Assembly: GCA_017459895.1 (NCBI GenBank)
Contig: JAFUCA010000008.1
Coordinates: 1 to 64,000 of the forward strand
DNA length: 64,000 bases
Reading direction: 5' to 3'
From: Bacillota bacterium
GTDB taxonomy: Bacteria > Bacillota > Clostridia > Peptostreptococcales > Anaerovoracaceae
Shown piece after piece: positions 61,101-64,000 of this stretch. The first letter of the stretch is position 1; the number at the start of each line of letters is the position of its first letter. The notes below the pieces were generated by a model, which saw only the letters and a list, made by a program, of their open reading frames with translations, was not told the DNA's origin and did no database searches. Made by a program: the position numbers and the translations under genes.

Positions 61101-61715
61101 GGGGCTCTCCCCCTGCAGGCTGTGCCGGCAGAGCTCATCGAAGGCTTCGTGAAAGTCGGGATGAACCACCAGTTTCCGGAAGGCATCCGGCATGGGCTCC
61201 ATCCGCTGGGGGATGCCCCGTTCCATCAGTCCCCGGGAGGCGATGCCGCAGGATTCCTCCACATTCCAGCTGAATTTCAGGATCTTGGAGGATTCGAAAG
61301 CCCGGTTGGTCATCAGTTCCAGATTCTCGTGCTGTCTGGCTTCGGCAAGCACCCGCTTCTTAATGCGGTCAATGTTTTTCAGGATGACGTCGATGCGGTC
61401 CGCCCGGCCCAGCTCATCCCGCTCCGCCAGTTCCGTTTCGCAGCGCATCCAGATATCTCCGGCGCTGCTGTTGGTGTGAAATTCCAGCTCGTAGTCGTTC
61501 TTCGTGCGATAGGTCTCCGTCAGAGCGTCCGTGTCCAGCAGCTCCAGAAGAGGAGGCTGGTATTCTTCCTCCACGTGGTTCCGGATGAGACCGGCGAAGT
61601 AGTCCCGGGCGTCGCTGATGTGCTCCCCGCTTTCGGGAAATACGATGTCCGCGGTGTTCTCCTTCATGCTGACGGTATAGACGATCCAATTATTACCAGC
61701 GATGACATTTAGCAT
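58119..61715 (-). CDS. Hybrid sensor histidine kinase with decayed REC, REC and Hpt domains
   Basis: A 1198-residue kinase from the ATG at 61715 (AGGAAGGGG upstream). The N-terminal 390 residues hold PAS-like sensing regions without clear membrane helices, so it is probably cytosolic. The phosphoacceptor His is in ANMSHEIRTPMNA near 412, the N-box NLIGNAVKF near 527, and GSGLGLSISKDL near 595. A REC-like domain (about 640-770) has lost its acceptor. A true REC follows (FMDHMMPEMDG near 818), then an Ala/Pro linker and an Hpt domain with His in VHAIKSASYGAG near 1061. The Hpt probably passes phosphate to the REC-HD-GYP protein next door. Confidence 0.9.
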   Translation of the reverse strand: MLNVIAGNNWIVYTVSMKENTADIVFPESGEHISDARDYFAGLIRNHVEEEYQPPLLELLDTDALTETYRTKNDYELEFHTNSSAGDIWMRCETELAERDELGRADRIDVILKNIDRIKKRVLAEARQHENLELMTNRAFESSKILKFSWNVEESCGIASRGLMERGIPQRMEPMPDAFRKLVVHPDFHEAFDELCRHSLQGESPVSLDFIAANGNWKNLTLEILESSEAGSPRVILGILENTNELHHMQEENRTMTEVCRFAIENHYEEAVLINLSENTVTEVLPTMGRNDVGFHKAEGTGYREEIRTLMDERAYGDSDRKALETLLPENLPAVLEREGKHVVRMCLINDEGIPSWKQLNCMFFREDHNQIILMGTNVQEEEDVKEQLRNAALEAQEANRAKSAFLANMSHEIRTPMNAIVGISEILLSKDLPGDVIDDITTIQNAGSSLLGIINDILDFSKIETGKLELNEAEYMMTSLLMDISNVISVRLSGQPVRFMMDLDPSLPNRYLGDDIRLKQILINLIGNAVKFTREGYIQLRIEGEEISDHKYRLQFEIKDTGIGIRQEDMGKLFKNFSQVDTKRNRSISGSGLGLSISKDLAQLMGGDLTVSSTYGKGSTFTVTILQENLDYEKIGEVHNKNVRILIYEQNETIIYSLCRTLRNLGLEYDVCREPERIRQFEGMTHVLIRRKNFLLLREKLEFMFRSSNIYLIMENDEYASSKLMQYKQLQLPLISMQLINALNGEAIVTSIKSKAFDRSQIVPLPFARVLIVDDNNTNLQVAQGLMAPYRMKIDIATSGFRAIEMVKSINYNAIFMDHMMPEMDGIEATRYIRNLAGSYYKTVPIIALTANAMNDAREMFEQAGMNDFVAKPIEMTELNRVLKRFVQPQAPDDFIPQPISDQKTDRIPPSGISDFAAPAASPAAAIPAAPAVPSGSGNLLQQLLIQNNALLSQNMLLLQNLVGEVPAAAEAPDTDPGTVSGEYEERTFPQAPDEPEVLEDLHGPIAGIDMQRTLETYGGSVPIYHNILRTYYHDLRTREPQLEEYLSLEDLENFTISVHAIKSASYGAGATELGQLAQQLESAGIQQDLTRVKALYPRFLDAMRFIETNVGRYVNLYLESDKDASGETLDTFDPEDVKRLIQSCEDMDYMQAEDILREMNEKNYPDELELLLIRMIGYCEAFEYDQLEDAIRSLPR

Positions 61716-61763
61716 CAAAAACCCCTTCCTGACTCATGTAGGATTAGAATCAACACATCAATG

Positions 61764-61793
61764 ATTTTATCACCGAGAGGGGGGATTTCGCAA
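61764..61793 (-). promoter_or_regulatory. Promoter of the kinase / HD-GYP / GGDEF operon
   Basis: On the minus strand TTGCGA (61788-61793), 18 bases and TAAAAT (61764-61769), about 49 bases before the start codon. Confidence 0.5.
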
Positions 61794-61899
61794 TGGATAA
61801 TCCGCTGTTTTGGGGAATTTGGGCCGATCTCCGGTGTCGTGAAGGATCTGACCTGAGAATGATCCCGGGGATGATCAAGGAAGATGATCGCCGGATTTT

Positions 61900-63003
61900 T
61901 TATGGAATATCTGGTGCTGGCTTTCGCGGAGACGCCGGATAACGCGTCATAAGAAACGCCAGAAGCATGGCAGCGATGCCGGAGGAGAGCTTGGCCAGGA
62001 TCATGGGAACCAGCATGGCGGCATTCGCTGCAGCGACGTAGCCGAAGAAGTCGCCGAACATGAAGGCGCCCGTCACGCAGAAGGCCGCGTTGATCACCTT
62101 GCCCCGGTCGTCCATGTCCTTCATGGTCTCCAGCATGGGAATGGAATTCACCACCGTCAGCAGCGGACCGATGGCGGAGACCTCGTTGATCCCGATCCGG
62201 TTTCCCGCAGCCCGCAGAGGACGGCGGAGCAGCTTCGTCAGTACATGCATCAGCGGGAAGGCGCCCGCCAGAAATACCGCCACCGTGGCGACCACACCGA
62301 AGGCGTCGGAGATCGGGGCGATTCCCCGGATCAGCGTGATTCCGGCGAGGGACTGCAGGATCCCCAGCAGCAGTCCGAAGATGCAGACCGCCTGAATGAA
62401 CATTCCGAGCCAGATGAAGCCCCGTACCATCGCTTCCCGAAACTTCACCATGCCGACTGCCAGGAGCAGAGCGACCACCGTCACCGGCAGAAGATCCCGC
62501 AGCACCAGTCCGGCCGGTAATCCGGCGGCCATCCCGCCGAGGAAGCATCCGGGAGGAATGGTGATGAGTCCGGCGATCATGCCCCGGGCAAGGAGGGCCT
62601 TGCTTTCGCCGGCGATCTCCATCGCCACCGGGATGTGGAATACGACGGTGGCTCCCATCATAGAGCTGATGACGAATCCCGAGAGGGCTGCGGAGCGGGG
62701 ATCCTGCGCCAGAGCCTCCGCCAGGGGCGCTGCCCCCATGTCCGTTCCCATGAACATTCCGGCGAACACGGCCGGGTCCGAGCCGATCCGGTAGAAGACC
62801 GGGGTCATGACCGGCCCGATGAGATCGGCAATGACGGGAGCGATGACCAGCATGCCTGCCATGGAGAGAGCCAGCGGCCCCATGGTGTGAAAGGCCTGGG
62901 CGAACCGCTCTCCCAGCCCGAACCGGTTCCCGATGATCCGGTCGACGGCTCCTGCAGCGGCAAAAGCGGCTACAATGTAGGTGATGATCTGAGTGATGAG
63001 CAT
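61900..63003 (-). CDS. eutH: EutH-like ethanolamine transporter
   Basis: A 367-residue membrane protein with about ten helices and the EutH pattern: MGTDMGAAPLAEALAQDPRS, FVISSMMGATVVFHIPVAM and GDFFGYVAAANAAMLVPMIL. GGGAGG precedes the ATG by 7 bases. EutH proteins move ethanolamine across the membrane. No other eut gene is in the window, so it is an orphan here; it is divergent from an AraC-type regulator that may control it. Length is near the family norm. Confidence 0.88.
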   Translation of the reverse strand: MLITQIITYIVAAFAAAGAVDRIIGNRFGLGERFAQAFHTMGPLALSMAGMLVIAPVIADLIGPVMTPVFYRIGSDPAVFAGMFMGTDMGAAPLAEALAQDPRSAALSGFVISSMMGATVVFHIPVAMEIAGESKALLARGMIAGLITIPPGCFLGGMAAGLPAGLVLRDLLPVTVVALLLAVGMVKFREAMVRGFIWLGMFIQAVCIFGLLLGILQSLAGITLIRGIAPISDAFGVVATVAVFLAGAFPLMHVLTKLLRRPLRAAGNRIGINEVSAIGPLLTVVNSIPMLETMKDMDDRGKVINAAFCVTGAFMFGDFFGYVAAANAAMLVPMILAKLSSGIAAMLLAFLMTRYPASPRKPAPDIP

Positions 63004-63124
63004 ATCCGTTCCCTCCCTGTCTCTGAAAAGCGCTGGTTGATGATGTGATTATAATTGATAGAAAATCGAAATTCTGCTAAAATAGAGCCGAAAATTATCA
63101 ACATATCACCAAATGGGGAAGAAC

Positions 63125-64000
63125 ATGGCAGAGCAGCTGACGAATCAGAAGGAATACCGCAGCGCCGCGAATCTGAACGCGGACAAAGCGTTTCCGTATT
63201 TCGTGCGCCGGGCGGAGAATCAGGTGTTCTCTGCCGGTGACGTCGGCTTCGGGGTGATGCACTGGCACGAGGATCTGCAGTTCATCTACGTGCAGGAGGG
63301 AACGGTGTGCGTGAAAACTCTGGAGGAGGAAGCGATCCTCTCCTCCGGGGAGGGGGTCTTCACCAACCGGCGGGTGATCCACTATTCGGTGGGCCGGTCG
63401 AACCCCTGCAGGTATATGCTGTTCCGGTTTCCCCAGCGGCTGCTGTATTTCTATCCGGGTTCCGGTGCGGAGAAACTGACCCGGCAGGTCACGGAGCATT
63501 CGGGGATCTCTCTGGTGCGGATGTCTCCCTCCATGCCGTGGTGCCGCGGGGCGCTCCGGCTTTTGCAAAGGCTGGCGCAGCTGGAGGAGAACAGAGACAC
63601 GGATCCGATGTACGAATACGACGTGCTGACCGCCATCACGCAGCTGTGGCAGATCATGCTCCGGCATGTGAAGCCGGAAGGGCAGCCGGCAGAGAATCCG
63701 GTGGGCCTTCGGATGCGGCGGTTTCTGGAGTATATCGAAGAGAATCTCGCCGGGGAGATCACGCTGGAGGGACTGGCGGCCTGCGCCGGAGTCAGCAAGA
63801 CAGAGGCTCTGCGGTGTTTTCGCCAGACTTTGCAGACGACACCGTACCGTTACGTGATGGAAGCGCGGCTGGCAAAGGCGGCGGACCTGCTCCGGGAAAC
63901 GGACCTGCCGGCAGGAGAGATCGCGGAGCGGACCGGGTTTCATCAGCAGAGTTATTTCGGGAAGTGCTTCCGGGAAAAGACCGGAATGACGCCGCTGAAA
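63125..64000 (+). CDS. AraC-family transcriptional regulator (3' end cut by window)
   Basis: 292 codons are visible without a stop. The N-terminal part is a cupin-like sensor (VMHWHEDLQFIYVQEGTVCV). The C-terminal part is the AraC double helix-turn-helix: FLEYIEENLAGEITLEGLAA, then CAGVSKTEALRCFRQTLQTT, then GEIAERTGFHQQSYFGKCFR and EKTGMTPLK, which is almost the normal end of the family. Only a few residues should be missing. Divergent from the EutH-like gene by 121 bases, which suggests local control. Confidence 0.88.
   Translation, partial: MAEQLTNQKEYRSAANLNADKAFPYFVRRAENQVFSAGDVGFGVMHWHEDLQFIYVQEGTVCVKTLEEEAILSSGEGVFTNRRVIHYSVGRSNPCRYMLFRFPQRLLYFYPGSGAEKLTRQVTEHSGISLVRMSPSMPWCRGALRLLQRLAQLEENRDTDPMYEYDVLTAITQLWQIMLRHVKPEGQPAENPVGLRMRRFLEYIEENLAGEITLEGLAACAGVSKTEALRCFRQTLQTTPYRYVMEARLAKAADLLRETDLPAGEIAERTGFHQQSYFGKCFREKTGMTPLK

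Overview
The window looks like a chromosomal segment of a GC-rich anaerobic Clostridia (Bacillota), probably a gut or similar host or plant-fibre habitat. Pointers are strong Gram-positive Shine-Dalgarno sequences, lipoprotein solute-binding proteins with short lipobox signals, sortase-assembled pili, a GH94 cellobiose phosphorylase very like the Clostridium type, MsmK-type sugar ABC ATPases, HypA/LarE/ferredoxin genes and several TTG/GTG starts. I cannot name the species. No rRNA, tRNA, CRISPR array or prophage was seen.

Layout. (1) 1-3.1 kb: an IS1634-type insertion sequence (312-2285) flanked by a perfect 132-bp direct repeat. The repeat carries the promoter and palindromic operator of the Phd/PIN toxin-antitoxin pair that follows, so that control region is now present twice. 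(2) 3.1-4.7 kb: HypA and a ferredoxin-type Fe-S protein. (3) 4.7-14.3 kb: a cellobiose/cellodextrin locus. GH94 phosphorylase and GH1 beta-glucosidase are divergent from a LacI regulator, a solute-binding lipoprotein, two permeases and an ATPase, with three matching LacI-type operators in the divergent spacer. (4) 14.4-17.6 kb: two unknown genes, a second MsmK-like ATPase, and about 700 bp without genes that holds nested CTACCATA palindromes. (5) 17.7-27.1 kb: a second sugar locus with D-lyxose isomerase, aldose epimerase and xylulokinase on one strand. On the other strand are an ABC importer, two class II aldolases and an ADP-dependent phosphofructokinase/glucokinase-family kinase. Together these could form a bisphosphate route for an unusual sugar. 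(6) 27.2-33.1 kb: a LIV-type ABC transporter and a cyclase-family hydrolase, preceded by a leader with a Cys/Met-rich micro-ORF and a terminator just ahead of the first gene.

(7) 33.2-41.5 kb: DUF2318 protein, an HMA/UreH-like/cupredoxin-like fusion, LarE, YezD, an APC permease with a divergent LysR regulator, a cyclophilin lipoprotein and two small membrane proteins. Two intergenic spacers here are filled with tandem hairpin-forming repeats (73-bp and 52-bp units). (8) 41.6-49 kb: a secreted anthrax-lethal-factor-like metalloprotease, divergent from a sortase pilus operon (large adhesin, major pilin, class C sortase, minor pilin). The shared spacer is full of short direct repeats. (9) 49.1-61.7 kb: a regulatory block. 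It has two SARP/BTAD-type transcription factors whose C-termini are degenerate GGDEF domains (one gene interrupted by an in-frame TGA), a GAF-GGDEF*-GGDEF*-EAL-PAS protein, and a convergent operon of hybrid histidine kinase, REC-HD-GYP phosphodiesterase and propeller-GGDEF cyclase. Its position suggests c-di-GMP control of the pilus. (10) 61.9-64 kb: an EutH-like transporter divergent from an AraC regulator that runs off the end.

The most interesting material is the BTAD/degenerate-GGDEF plus c-di-GMP block beside the pilus, the unusual lyxose/ADP-kinase/two-aldolase locus, the micro-ORF leader, the duplicated toxin-antitoxin promoter, and three unrelated families of hairpin repeats in the spacers.
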